11,031 nt of DNA from Alphaproteobacteria bacterium (lineage in GTDB: Bacteria > Pseudomonadota > Alphaproteobacteria > Puniceispirillales > Puniceispirillaceae), in contig WTHV01000261.1 in NCBI GenBank assembly GCA_011525265.1, positions 1 to 11,031 of the forward strand, given 5' to 3'. The notes under the pieces are model-generated. The model saw only the letters and a program-made list of their open reading frames with translations, made no database searches and was not told where the DNA came from. The position numbers and the translations under genes were made by a program. Of this stretch, positions 1 through 7,205 are shown in pieces. Within the stretch, counting starts at the first letter, position 1; each line of letters opens with the position of its first letter.

Positions 1-497
1 GCAAATATGTTGATACAACGCGCTCTAACTTTGACCGCACAATGGATATTTCTGTCTATTCCTTCACAGCGATTGCGGCACGTGCTGCCAAATTAATGGC
101 TGATGGTGGCTCAATGCTAACATTGACCTATTACGGGGCTGAGCGTGTGATGCCACATTATAATGTGATGGGTGTTGCCAAAGCAGCGCTTGAAGCATCT
201 GTGCGGTATTTGGCAGTTGACCTTGGCGGCCAGAATATCCGCGTGAACGGCCTATCAGCTGGCCCAATGAAGACTTTGGCTGCCTCTGGCATTGGTGATT
301 TCCGCTATATTTTGAAATGGAACGAATATAACTCACCATTAAAGCGTAACGTTACTTTAGAAGATGTTGGCGGTGCGGGTGTTTATTTGCTGTCTGATTT
401 GTCATCAGGTGTCTCAGGGGAAACGCATCATGTTGATTGCGGCTATCACGTGGTTGGCATGAAGGCTGTCGATGCCCCTGATATCTCTGTGGTCTAA
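1..497 (+). CDS. fabI: Enoyl-[acyl-carrier-protein] reductase [NADH], FabI (3' part; start lies before the window)
   Basis: FabI reduces trans-2-enoyl-ACP to acyl-ACP with NAD(P)H, the last step of each fatty-acid elongation cycle in the cytosol. The reading frame is open from the first bases of the window (codons begin at position 3), so about 164 C-terminal residues are present of the usual 260-270. It ends in two consecutive stops, taa then tag. The short-chain dehydrogenase/reductase active site is clear: TYYGAERVMPHYNVMGVAK supplies the FabI-type Tyr-x9-Tyr-x6-Lys set (E. coli Y146, Y156, K163). The flanking segments GGSMLTLTYYG and VRYLAVDLGGQNIRVNGLSAGP are also characteristic of FabI rather than FabG. 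The first ATG inside the window (position 42) is internal, because the residues before it also match FabI. aroC follows after 49 bases on the same strand, and the two may be co-transcribed. Identification is firm; the N-terminal NAD-binding glycines are not in view. Confidence 0.96.
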   Translation, partial: KYVDTTRSNFDRTMDISVYSFTAIAARAAKLMADGGSMLTLTYYGAERVMPHYNVMGVAKAALEASVRYLAVDLGGQNIRVNGLSAGPMKTLAASGIGDFRYILKWNEYNSPLKRNVTLEDVGGAGVYLLSDLSSGVSGETHHVDCGYHVVGMKAVDAPDISVV

Positions 498-546
498 TAG
501 ACCTATTTGCTTTTTTCTTTATCACGGATAGGGCTAGTACCCGCTT

Positions 547-1647
547 ATGTCAGATAATAGTTTTGGTACATTATTTTCATTTACAAGCTTTGGTGAAAGC
601 CATGGCAAAGCTATTGGCTGCATTGTTGATAATGTACCGCCAAATCTGCCACTGACAGAGGCTGATATCCAACCCTATCTTGATAGGCGTAAACCAGGCC
701 AGTCACGGTTCGTCACACAAAGACAAGAAGCTGATAAGGTAGAGATTCTATCTGGTACTTTTGAGGGCAAGACAACAGGCACGCCGATTAGCCTGCTTAT
801 CTGGAATACAGATCAACGCTCAAAAGATTATGGCGAGATTGCCCAGCAATTCCGCCCCGGCCATGCGGATTATACCTATCAGGCGAAATATGGGATTAGA
901 GATTATCGAGGCGGCGGCAGATCATCAGCAAGAGAAACAGCTGTGCGTGTTGCCGCAGGTGCCATCGCTGATATTGCTTTGAAACATTTCCTTGGCTCAT
1001 CCTATGCGGTCTATGGCTCTGTTGTGCAAATCGGCCCTCATAAAATCGACAAATCAGCCTTTGATAGAGCCACCATTGACGATAACCCGTTTTTTTGCGG
1101 CGATCCTCATGCGGCCAAATCTTGGGAGGCCTATTTAGATGAGGTGCGCAAATCAGGCTCATCTGCGGGTGCCATCTTAGAGATTGTTGCAGAAGGTATC
1201 CCTGCCGGCTTAGGCCAGCCACTTTATGGCAAGCTTGATGCAGAAATAGCCTCTGCCATGATGTCTATTAATGCTGTAAAAGGCGTTGAGATAGGCTCTG
1301 GCTTTGATCTATCAGCGATTGATGGGCGCGAGGCAGGTGATGAGATGCGAGGCAGCCCAGACGGCCCTACTTTCACATCAAATCATGCTGGCGGTATTTT
1401 AGGCGGCATTTCATCTGGACAGCCTGTTGTGGCACGTGTTGCGATTAAACCAACTTCTTCGATTTTAACGCCGCGCAAATCACTTGATGTTGCCGGAAAT
1501 GAAGTTGATGTTGTCACCAAAGGGCGTCATGACCCGTGTGTTGGCATTAGAGGCGTGCCTGTGGCAGAAGCGATGATGCAGATTGTGTTGCTTGACCAAT
1601 TAATGCGCCATCACGCCCAAACAGGGCTTGGCAGCTTTAACGCTTAA
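547..1647 (+). CDS. aroC: Chorismate synthase AroC
   Basis: AroC converts 5-enolpyruvylshikimate-3-phosphate to chorismate, the last shikimate-pathway step before aromatic amino acids, folate and quinones. It needs reduced FMN. The 366-residue length is normal. All three family signatures are visible: GESHGKAIG near residue 16 (with His19), RPGHADYTYQAKYGIRDYRG near 103 (with His106) running into GGGRSSARET, and RGSPDGPTFTSNHAGGILGG in the C-terminal half, followed by DPCVGIRGVPVAEAM. His19 and His106 correspond to the two catalytic histidines of the family. The ATG start fits the usual N-terminus (MSDNSFGTLFSFTSFGESHG). The ribosome-binding site is poor: an AGGG lies 13 bases upstream, inside a small hairpin (ggg at 531-533 pairing with ccc at 540-542). 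The last 11 bases overlap the 3' end of tlyA on the other strand. Confidence 0.98.
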   Translation: MSDNSFGTLFSFTSFGESHGKAIGCIVDNVPPNLPLTEADIQPYLDRRKPGQSRFVTQRQEADKVEILSGTFEGKTTGTPISLLIWNTDQRSKDYGEIAQQFRPGHADYTYQAKYGIRDYRGGGRSSARETAVRVAAGAIADIALKHFLGSSYAVYGSVVQIGPHKIDKSAFDRATIDDNPFFCGDPHAAKSWEAYLDEVRKSGSSAGAILEIVAEGIPAGLGQPLYGKLDAEIASAMMSINAVKGVEIGSGFDLSAIDGREAGDEMRGSPDGPTFTSNHAGGILGGISSGQPVVARVAIKPTSSILTPRKSLDVAGNEVDVVTKGRHDPCVGIRGVPVAEAMMQIVLLDQLMRHHAQTGLGSFNA

Positions 1648-2365
1648 TCGCCCCAATCAGATATTCGACATTTCCATCTGGCCCTGTAATGGGGCTGGTT
1701 GTTGTGCCTAGCACATCCCAATCAGCGTCACGAAGAAAGGCTGTGATATCATCAACAGCTTGCTGGCGTAATGCGGCATTTTTCACAATCCCGCCCTTAT
1801 CAAGACCATCCCGGCCAACCTCAAATTGCGGCTTGATGAGCGCGATCAGCCCTGCCCCACTTTGCGCCAATAGCATTGCGGGTGGCAAAGCTAATGTCAA
1901 AGATATGAAAGAGACATCACTGACGATCACCTCAAATGGCTCTGGCACCTCATTTCTACTGAGACTACGGGCATTTGTTTTTTCTAATGAGGTTACACGC
2001 GGGCTTTTGGCAATTTTATCTGATAATTGCCCATGACCAACATCAACGGCAAAAATATGTTTTGCGCCTTTGGCAAGTAAGACTTGGGTAAAGCCGCCAG
2101 TGCTTGCGCCTAAATCAACACAAACCTTATCTTGAACAGAAATCTGCGGAAAGGCCTCTAGCCCGCCAAGCAATTTCAATGCCCCTCGACTAACCCAATT
2201 CTGTAAGGGGCTATCAATCGTAATTTGTGCAGATGGTTTGAGTGTTTGGCTTGCTTTTTTAACGATTACGCCATCTGCTGTGACAGCGCCTGTCTCAATC
2301 AGCTCTTTTGCTTTTTGCCGGCTTTGTGCCAAGTGCTTTTCAACAAGCAACATATCTGCACGCAT
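1637..2365 (-). CDS. tlyA: TlyA-family RNA methyltransferase (S4 domain plus FtsJ-like domain; also annotated as hemolysin A)
   Basis: TlyA proteins are SAM-dependent 2'-O-methyltransferases; the mycobacterial member methylates cytidines in 16S and 23S rRNA. The hemolysin name is historical. This protein has 242 residues. An N-terminal S4 RNA-binding domain (about 1-60: MRADMLLVEKHLAQSRQKAK..) precedes a Rossmann methyltransferase. SAM motif I is VDLGASTGGFTQ at about 83-94, and VDVGHGQL (about 107) supplies the acidic residue of motif II. The RrmJ-like K-D-K-E catalytic set appears as Lys64 (SRGALKL), Asp150 (VSDVSF), Lys178 (LIKPQFEVG) and Glu234 (NVEYLIG). The start at 2365 matches the typical MRxDxLLVE opening; an internal ATG four codons later is possible but would trim the S4 domain. 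The gene follows dxs by 87 bases on the same strand, a common arrangement, and its last 11 bases overlap the end of aroC. rRNA target not determined from sequence. Confidence 0.93.
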   Translation of the reverse strand: MRADMLLVEKHLAQSRQKAKELIETGAVTADGVIVKKASQTLKPSAQITIDSPLQNWVSRGALKLLGGLEAFPQISVQDKVCVDLGASTGGFTQVLLAKGAKHIFAVDVGHGQLSDKIAKSPRVTSLEKTNARSLSRNEVPEPFEVIVSDVSFISLTLALPPAMLLAQSGAGLIALIKPQFEVGRDGLDKGGIVKNAALRQQAVDDITAFLRDADWDVLGTTTSPITGPDGNVEYLIGAIKR

Positions 2366-2388
2366 CTTAAAACGAACTCACATCATCA

Positions 2389-2429
2389 TTCTTGCAAGAC
2401 AAACATCAAAGGGTGCAAGAACCCCTTTT
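2389..2429 (-). promoter_or_regulatory. Two mutually exclusive hairpins in the dxs-tlyA spacer (possible tlyA leader or attenuator)
   Basis: Read on the - strand, the 87-base spacer contains two overlapping inverted repeats. Hairpin A pairs AAA-GGGT (2429-2421 side, with one bulged G) with ACCC-TTT (2414-2408). Hairpin B is a perfect 8-bp stem, TTCTTGCA (2421-2414) with TGCAAGAA (2396-2389), separated by 17 nt. The loop of A is the 5' arm of B, so both cannot form at once. Neither is followed by a U run on the - strand, so a simple intrinsic terminator is unlikely there. Hairpin A is followed by TTTTA on the + strand. This may be an RNA processing or translational switch between dxs and tlyA, or chance; no ligand class is recognisable. 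Confidence 0.3.
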
Positions 2430-2452
2430 ATAGCGCTAAAATAGGCAGGCTT

Positions 2453-4372
2453 TTATTCTTGAGATTTCTTTTTCGGCGTCTTAATCGCGACCATCTCTTC
2501 GATATGTGTGACAAGCGCTGGCGCATCAATCCCTGCCTTAGCAAGCTGACCTGGCCGACTATCATGATCAATATAAGCATCAGCAATTGGCGCAACACGA
2601 ATAGCGCAATCAGATGATAGCAAGCCAGCATTGGCAAGATATTGCAGCACATGAGCTGAGAAACCGCCAGGGCTTCCCTCTTCAACGATAAGTAAGGCAC
2701 GGTGATTTTGCACAAGTTTGGCAATCATATCCTTGTCAAAAGGCTTGGCAAAACGGGCATCTGCTAGGGTGACTGAAACCCCCTTTGCACTTAGCTGTGT
2801 GGCCGCCTTTTGTGCTTCATCTAAAATCGTGCCAAGAGATAAGATAGCGACATCACTACCATCTTGCACAATCCGTCCCTTACCTATAGCAAGTGCGCGC
2901 GCTTCATCAGGCAGCAAGACGCCTTGCCCCTCACCACGTGGGAAGCGTAATGCTGAAGGGCCATCCTCATAATGGGCAGCTGTTTCCATCATATGAACCA
3001 ATTCCGCCTCATCAGACGGGCACATGATCATCATATTTGGCAAGCATGACAAAAAGGCCAAATCAAATACTCCGCCATGAGTTGCCCCATCTGCGCCAAC
3101 AAGCCCTGCCCTATCAATCACAAAGCGCACTGGTAGATTTTGAATCGCCACATCATGAACAAGCTGATCATAGCCACGTTGCAAGAAGGTTGAATAAATC
3201 GCTACAAATGGCTTTAGCCCCTCTGTCGCAAGACCAGCGGCAAAGGTCACAGCATGCTGTTCTGCTATCCCCACATCAAACGATTTGCGCGGATGAGCCT
3301 TTTGAAATTTATCAATGCCTGTGCCAGATGGCATAGCGGCGGTGATCGCCACAATCTTGTCATCAGCATCAGCTTTTTTAATTAATTCTTGGGCAAAAAC
3401 AGATGTGTAATTTGGCACATTACTCGCAGGCTTAATCTGCTCACCCGTGATAACATCGAATTTTGGCACAGCATGATATTTTTCATGATTTGGGCCAGAG
3501 AACGGATGCCCCTTGCCCTTTTCTGTTACCACATGAACCAATATAGGCCCTGTGACTTCACCATCACGCAAATTCTTTAAGACAGGCAATAATTGCGACA
3601 TATCATGCCCATCAACAGGGCCAATATGGAAAAACCCTAATTGTGAGAAGAGGCTTTGCGCGCCAACAATCTCTTTTGCCAAGGAATGGGCACGGCGGGC
3701 GGTTTGTTCAATCTCAGATGGAAAGCGGCTTGCGACCTCTTTCATTATCCCTCTGATAGACTGATACGGCTTTGATGTGATCAAATTCGATAGATAAGAG
3801 GAGAGCGCGCCCACAGGCTGTGCGATTGACATATCATTATCGTTCAATATCACAATCAAGTTCGAATTATCCGCCCCCGCATTATTCATGGCCTCATAAG
3901 CCATGCCAGCAGACATTGCCCCATCGCCAATCACAGCGATGACATGATTATTGCGGCGCAATAAATCACGCCCCACCGCCATACCATAGCCAGCCGAAAT
4001 AGAGGTTGATGAATGCCCTGCACCAAAGGGATCAAATTCTGATTCTGAGCGTTTTGTAAAACCTGATAGGCCATCTGTTTGGCGCAATGTATTTATTCTA
4101 TCACGCCGGCCTGTTAGGATTTTATGAGGATAGGCCTGATGCCCCACATCCCAAATCACACGGTCTTCTGGTGTGTTAAATACATGGTGAAGCGCGACTG
4201 TTAATTCCACCACACCAAGACCCGCACCAAGATGCCCCCCTGTTTGAGACACAGCTGAAATCATCTCATCACGTACCTCGCCAGCAAGTGCCTGTAATTG
4301 GCTCTCTGGCAGTGCGCGCAGCACATCTAGTGATGTGATTTTATCAAGAAGTGGGGTCTTATGATGTGCCAA
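2453..4372 (-). CDS. dxs: 1-deoxy-D-xylulose-5-phosphate synthase DXS
   Basis: DXS condenses pyruvate and glyceraldehyde-3-phosphate to 1-deoxy-D-xylulose 5-phosphate with loss of CO2, using thiamine diphosphate. It is the first and often rate-limiting step of the MEP isoprenoid pathway and also feeds thiamine and pyridoxal synthesis. The 639 residues are close to the usual 620-640. Visible motifs in order: GGHLGAG (His47), GHQAYPHKILTGRRD (His78), GAGHSSTSIS (His120), the ThDP/Mg motif GDGAMSAG at 149 ending in LNDND at 176-180, EKGKGHP near 284-290, the catalytic AEQHAVTFAAG (Glu371, E. coli Glu370), and DRAGLVGADGATHGG at 420-434. The first codon is TTG: there is no in-frame ATG between it and the upstream stop at 4391-4393, and the first internal ATG (residue 37) would delete the conserved N-terminus. 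ispA lies 44 bases upstream, and together they supply and use C5 units. Confidence 0.98.
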   Translation of the reverse strand: MAHHKTPLLDKITSLDVLRALPESQLQALAGEVRDEMISAVSQTGGHLGAGLGVVELTVALHHVFNTPEDRVIWDVGHQAYPHKILTGRRDRINTLRQTDGLSGFTKRSESEFDPFGAGHSSTSISAGYGMAVGRDLLRRNNHVIAVIGDGAMSAGMAYEAMNNAGADNSNLIVILNDNDMSIAQPVGALSSYLSNLITSKPYQSIRGIMKEVASRFPSEIEQTARRAHSLAKEIVGAQSLFSQLGFFHIGPVDGHDMSQLLPVLKNLRDGEVTGPILVHVVTEKGKGHPFSGPNHEKYHAVPKFDVITGEQIKPASNVPNYTSVFAQELIKKADADDKIVAITAAMPSGTGIDKFQKAHPRKSFDVGIAEQHAVTFAAGLATEGLKPFVAIYSTFLQRGYDQLVHDVAIQNLPVRFVIDRAGLVGADGATHGGVFDLAFLSCLPNMMIMCPSDEAELVHMMETAAHYEDGPSALRFPRGEGQGVLLPDEARALAIGKGRIVQDGSDVAILSLGTILDEAQKAATQLSAKGVSVTLADARFAKPFDKDMIAKLVQNHRALLIVEEGSPGGFSAHVLQYLANAGLLSSDCAIRVAPIADAYIDHDSRPGQLAKAGIDAPALVTHIEEMVAIKTPKKKSQE

Positions 4373-4382
4373 AAGTCTTATG

Positions 4383-4390
4383 TCCCTTCC
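4383..4390 (-). promoter_or_regulatory. Purine-rich ribosome-binding site deciding the TTG start of dxs
   Basis: On the - strand GGAAGGGA lies 10 bases before the TTG at 4372-4370. An in-frame TAG sits immediately upstream at 4393-4391, so translation must start between the two. TTG is the only common start codon available there that keeps the family N-terminus (ITSLDVLRALPESQL...). The weak start codon is thus paired with a fairly strong Shine-Dalgarno-like sequence. Confidence 0.6.
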
Positions 4391-4416
4391 CTAGCCTATT
4401 TCTCTATACGATAGAA

Positions 4417-5355
4417 CTAGTATGAACGGTTTATAACAAATTGCGCTATATTTTGAAGTGGTTTTGCATCATCCCCATAACAAGCAATATGCGCGCACCC
4501 CTCATCAACCAAATCAGCCGCATAGCGACGCGCACCCTCAAGGCCGTAAAAATCAACAAAGCTGGCTTTCCCTTGTTCCTTATCACGCCCAACAGGCTTA
4601 CCCATCTCTTGCGCATCTGCTGTCACATCAAGCACATCATCTGCCACCTGAAAGGCCAAACCCAAGGGGGCGGCAAAAGCACGCAAATTGGCAACAAGCC
4701 CCGCATCAGCAGGCATCTCATCTGTACCAGTAGAAAGCGCGCCCATCACTGTGGCAGCGACAATCAAAGCCCCTGTTTTCATCGCCTGCATCTCTTCTGT
4801 TTGCGAGGCATCAAAGGCCTTGCCAGAGGACGCGGCGGCATCAGCCTGTAAATCAAGCATTTGCCCCCCTGCCATGCCAGCGGCGGCAGAGCCAATTGCC
4901 AATTCTGAGACAAGATGCAAGGCGACTGATGGCGCGATGGAACAGGCAGGTGAAGAGAGTAAGACAAATGCCTCAGATTGCAGCGCATCCCCTGCCAGAA
5001 TAGCTGTCGCCTCATCAAATTTGATATGTGTTGCAGGCTGACCGCGGCGCGTGGTGGCATCATCCATTGCAGGCAAATCATCATGAATTAAAGAATAAGC
5101 ATGAACCATCTCAAGCGCAGAAGCTGCGGCTATTGCCCGTTCTATGGCGGCCTCATCTTGTGGTGCGGCTAGACGAGCCGCAGACAGGCATAAGGCTGAA
5201 CGTACACGCTTTCCGCCATTGAGAGACGCATAGCGCATAGCAGAGACAAGCTGGCTTGCCGGACTTGTCATGGCATCAAAATAATCTGCCAGAAAATCTG
5301 TGATAAGCGCGCCATCATGAGCAATCTGTGTCACTAGCGCTTTGGTATCAGTCAT
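4417..5355 (-). CDS. ispA: Farnesyl diphosphate synthase (short-chain trans-prenyl synthase), IspA
   Basis: IspA condenses IPP with DMAPP and then GPP to give farnesyl diphosphate, the precursor of ubiquinone side chains, undecaprenyl phosphate and hopanoids or carotenoids. The 312-residue protein is slightly longer than E. coli IspA (299). Visible motifs: GGKRVRSAL at 47-55 (IPP binding), the first aspartate-rich motif DDLPAMD at 92-98 (Asp92, Asp93, Asp98) followed by RRG, GGQMLDLQ at 163-170, and the second aspartate-rich motif DDVLD at 239-243 with GKPVGRDKEQGKASF after it. The two extra residues in the first motif (DDx4D) and the HAYSLIH before it, with an aromatic residue five positions upstream, match bacterial type II FPP synthases and argue for a C15 product. 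A geranylgeranyl synthase cannot be fully excluded. Start at 5355 is 5 bases after the xseB stop, so translational coupling is likely. Confidence 0.94.
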   Translation of the reverse strand: MTDTKALVTQIAHDGALITDFLADYFDAMTSPASQLVSAMRYASLNGGKRVRSALCLSAARLAAPQDEAAIERAIAAASALEMVHAYSLIHDDLPAMDDATTRRGQPATHIKFDEATAILAGDALQSEAFVLLSSPACSIAPSVALHLVSELAIGSAAAGMAGGQMLDLQADAAASSGKAFDASQTEEMQAMKTGALIVAATVMGALSTGTDEMPADAGLVANLRAFAAPLGLAFQVADDVLDVTADAQEMGKPVGRDKEQGKASFVDFYGLEGARRYAADLVDEGCAHIACYGDDAKPLQNIAQFVINRSY

Positions 5356-5360
5356 TGGCG

Positions 5361-5615
5361 CTAGCTTGCAGGGTCAAATGGCTGTGAAGATTGTGGGGCA
5401 TCTGATGTGGTAGGCACATCGATTTTTTCCACTTTCAAACGCGCTTCTTCAAGGCGCTTTTGGCAATGCGCTTTCAAGCTTGTGCCCTTCTCATAAGCGG
5501 CAATGGCCTCATCAAGAGAAATATCCCCGCGCTCAAGCACAGATACAATCTCCTCTAGCTGGCGCAAAGCGTCCTCAAAACTAAGATCGGCTGATTGTGA
5601 TGGTGTGTCTGTCAT
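5361..5615 (-). CDS. xseB: Exodeoxyribonuclease VII small subunit XseB
   Basis: XseB is the small subunit of exonuclease VII, which degrades single-stranded DNA in both directions. Several copies bind each XseA catalytic subunit. The 84 residues match the usual 70-85. The family core is complete: LSFEDALRQLEEIVSVLERG (about 11-30), then DISLDEAIAAYEKGTSL and a second helix HCQKRLEEARLKVEKI. The predicted fold is two long helices, with a disordered serine/proline-rich tail (TTSDAPQSSQPFDPAS). xseA is not in this window, which is common since the two subunits are often unlinked. The gene starts 14 bases after the XRE regulator stop and ends 5 bases before ispA; the xseB-ispA-dxs string is common in bacteria and probably reflects co-transcription rather than shared function. 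The Shine-Dalgarno is weak (AGGG about 13 bases upstream). Confidence 0.95.
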   Translation of the reverse strand: MTDTPSQSADLSFEDALRQLEEIVSVLERGDISLDEAIAAYEKGTSLKAHCQKRLEEARLKVEKIDVPTTSDAPQSSQPFDPAS

Positions 5616-5629
5616 AAGTAAAAAGCGCC

Positions 5630-6085
5630 CTAATCGCCATTAATCGTATTTGCAATTGCTTTGACCATATCTGAAATACGGCGTCTGACGTGAGATTGTT
5701 CAATAGAATAATAGCTTCTGACCAATTCCAAAGTCTCACGACGTGCCATTGGATCTTTGGCGTCATCAACAACCACATCAGCTGCGGCATTAGACGAAAC
5801 CTTCCGCGGGCTCGCTTTCAGGGTGATATCTGACATATCCTCAAAGAAATAGCTGATTGGCACATCAATAATCTGTGAGATATCCCACAAGCGAGACGCG
5901 CTGACACGGTTTGCCCCTCTTTCATATTTTTGCACCTGCTGAAATGTAATATTCAGCGCATTGCCAAGTTGTTCTTGGGACATGCCAAGCAAAGTACGAC
6001 GCAAGCGGATGCGTTTGCCAACATGGACATCAACGGCATTATTATTCGTTACACGAAAATTCTTATTAGTCTGTTTGTCAGCCAT
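5630..6085 (-). CDS. XRE-family DNA-binding regulator, PraR/PhrR-like
   Basis: This is a 151-residue regulator with one helix-turn-helix of the XRE/Cro-C1 type. The DNA-binding domain spans about residues 19-78 (VDVHVGKRIRLRRTLLGMSQ.. to VPISYFFEDM). The recognition helix falls in NITFQQVQKYERG (about 45-57). A charged, probably flexible linker with several aspartates (about 84-112) leads to a C-terminal helix pair, ETLELVRSYYSIEQ and HVRRRISDMVKAIA. This layout and the VGxRIRLRR..GMSQExLG..ITFQQ(V/I)QKYE signature match the alphaproteobacterial PraR/PhrR group, whose studied members act on quorum sensing, surface attachment or stress genes and can repress themselves. The target genes here are unknown. 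It heads the unit that continues into xseB, ispA and dxs, so autoregulation could extend to isoprenoid synthesis; that is inference. There is no ligand-binding or membrane segment. Confidence 0.87.
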   Translation of the reverse strand: MADKQTNKNFRVTNNNAVDVHVGKRIRLRRTLLGMSQEQLGNALNITFQQVQKYERGANRVSASRLWDISQIIDVPISYFFEDMSDITLKASPRKVSSNAAADVVVDDAKDPMARRETLELVRSYYSIEQSHVRRRISDMVKAIANTINGD

Positions 6086-6125
6086 AAACCATCACTCTAT
6101 TCAAAAAACGAACCCCACCTTAGGT

Positions 6126-6154
6126 TGAATACCTTATCAGATAAAATATGACAA
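6126..6154 (-). promoter_or_regulatory. Candidate promoter of the XRE regulator with a palindrome in the spacer
   Basis: On the - strand TTGTCA (6154-6149; five of six matches to TTGACA) is followed after 17 bases by TATTCA (6131-6126; only three matches to TATAAT). The spacer contains TTATCAGATAA (6144-6134), a perfect palindrome around a central base. An operator between -35 and -10 is a classical repressor position, and XRE regulators often bind such short dyads next to their own gene. The start of transcription would be near 6119, leaving a leader of roughly 35 nt before the ATG at 6085. The weak -10 keeps confidence low. Confidence 0.35.
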
Positions 6155-6212
6155 GAAACATAAAGCATTATGCCTTCGTAAAAGACATCTTATCATGATG
6201 GGTAACAGCTCG

Positions 6213-7163
6213 CTAGCGTGAGGCTGAAACCTTATCCAAACCGCGCAAAAGCGCGGCCAACATACCTGTTTCAAAGGCAGAATGGCCTGCCTCATCAATC
6301 AAATGAAGCTGTGATTTAGGCCCCCATTTATCATGCAAGGCTTTCGCCGTAAATGGCGGGCAGATGACGTCATGGCGGCCATTTACAATAACAGCAGGCA
6401 AATGAGAGAGCCGATTCACGCTTTCGATAATATAGTTATCATTAATAAAACAGCGATGTTTGAAATAATGTGCCTCAATCAGCGAGATAGCAAGCGCCCC
6501 ATCCCCTGAGCCACGTTGCTGTGAAATTAAGGTGGCACAGGAATTCTCATAAGACGCCCATGCTTTGGCGGCACTAAGCGCATCACCACTTGATAGGCTT
6601 GTCAGGCGTTTCAAGTAGGCATCAAGGATATTGTCTCTTTCTGCCTTTGGTAGAAATTCTACGAAATCCTTATGTGCTTCTGGGAAAAACCGTCCCATAT
6701 CATATAGGAACCAATCTATCTCAGGCTGGCTGCCCAAAAAGATTCCACGCAAAACAAAGCCTGCAACATTTTCAGGATAGGCAATCCCATAGCATAGCGC
6801 CAATGTGGAGCCCCAACTGCCGCCAAAGAGAATGATTTTACCAAGGCCTAGGTGAACGCGCAAAGCCTCAATATCTTCAACCAAATCTTGTGTCGTATTC
6901 TCTTCGATGCAAGCATAGGGGGTCGAGCGACCACAGCCACGCTGATCCAGTAAGATAGCACGGTATTTTAGGGGATCAAACATACGGCGATGGGCTGGCG
7001 AACAGCCTGCCCCTGGCCCACCATGCAAGAACATCACAGCAACACCGTCTTCTACACCGCATTGCTCATAATAAAGCTTATGCCGCCCACGCGCTAAATA
7101 GCCTGTATCCCATGGCTGATTTGGGGCATGAAGGCGCGTTGTTTCTTCATAAGGATAGGGCAT
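6213..7163 (-). CDS. pip: Proline iminopeptidase (S33 alpha/beta hydrolase)
   Basis: This cytosolic serine aminopeptidase removes N-terminal proline from peptides. It has 316 residues, the normal size. The S33 features are all present: HGGPGAGCSP at 47-56 (oxyanion-hole loop), DQRGCGRSTP at 73-82, the nucleophile elbow GGSWGS at 114-119 (Ser116), the acid in NGRHDVICPP (Asp265), and the catalytic histidine in DEAGHSAFE (His294). The cap region contains WASYENSCATL, which fits the WxxWE-like segment of the family. The start at 7161-7163 gives the family N-terminus (PYEETTRLHAPNQPWDTGYL.., as in YPPIEPYxxGxL). No clear Shine-Dalgarno precedes it. It lies 42 bases after rpoH with no terminator between, so read-through from rpoH is plausible. 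No signal peptide is visible. Confidence 0.95.
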   Translation of the reverse strand: MPYPYEETTRLHAPNQPWDTGYLARGRHKLYYEQCGVEDGVAVMFLHGGPGAGCSPAHRRMFDPLKYRAILLDQRGCGRSTPYACIEENTTQDLVEDIEALRVHLGLGKIILFGGSWGSTLALCYGIAYPENVAGFVLRGIFLGSQPEIDWFLYDMGRFFPEAHKDFVEFLPKAERDNILDAYLKRLTSLSSGDALSAAKAWASYENSCATLISQQRGSGDGALAISLIEAHYFKHRCFINDNYIIESVNRLSHLPAVIVNGRHDVICPPFTAKALHDKWGPKSQLHLIDEAGHSAFETGMLAALLRGLDKVSASR

Positions 7164-7205
7164 GGGTCTGTCTGACTTATTGCAGGAGTTTCACTTAATC
7201 TCAGT

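Noticed and set aside
1637..2365. Reading TlyA as a secreted hemolysin or virulence factor.
   Set aside because: The S4 domain plus intact SAM and K-D-K-E motifs indicate an RNA methyltransferase; there is no signal peptide and the gene sits in a housekeeping cluster.
303..4461. A near-identical 18-base string (cgctatattttgaa-tgg) at 303-320 in fabI and at 4444-4461 in the end of ispA.
   Set aside because: The 14-base exact core is about what chance allows in 11 kb searched against itself. The two copies lie in unrelated conserved coding sequences and have no flanking similarity.
4441..4851. A 136-codon open frame on the + strand antisense to ispA.
   Set aside because: It lies wholly inside a well-conserved gene, its product resembles nothing I know, and long antisense frames follow from the codon bias of the real gene.
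6155..6212. Small dyads after pip (CATC-N7-GATG and GCATAATGC) as a pip terminator.
   Set aside because: Stems are only 4 bp and the T runs are broken, so I could not distinguish them from chance in this AT-rich spacer.
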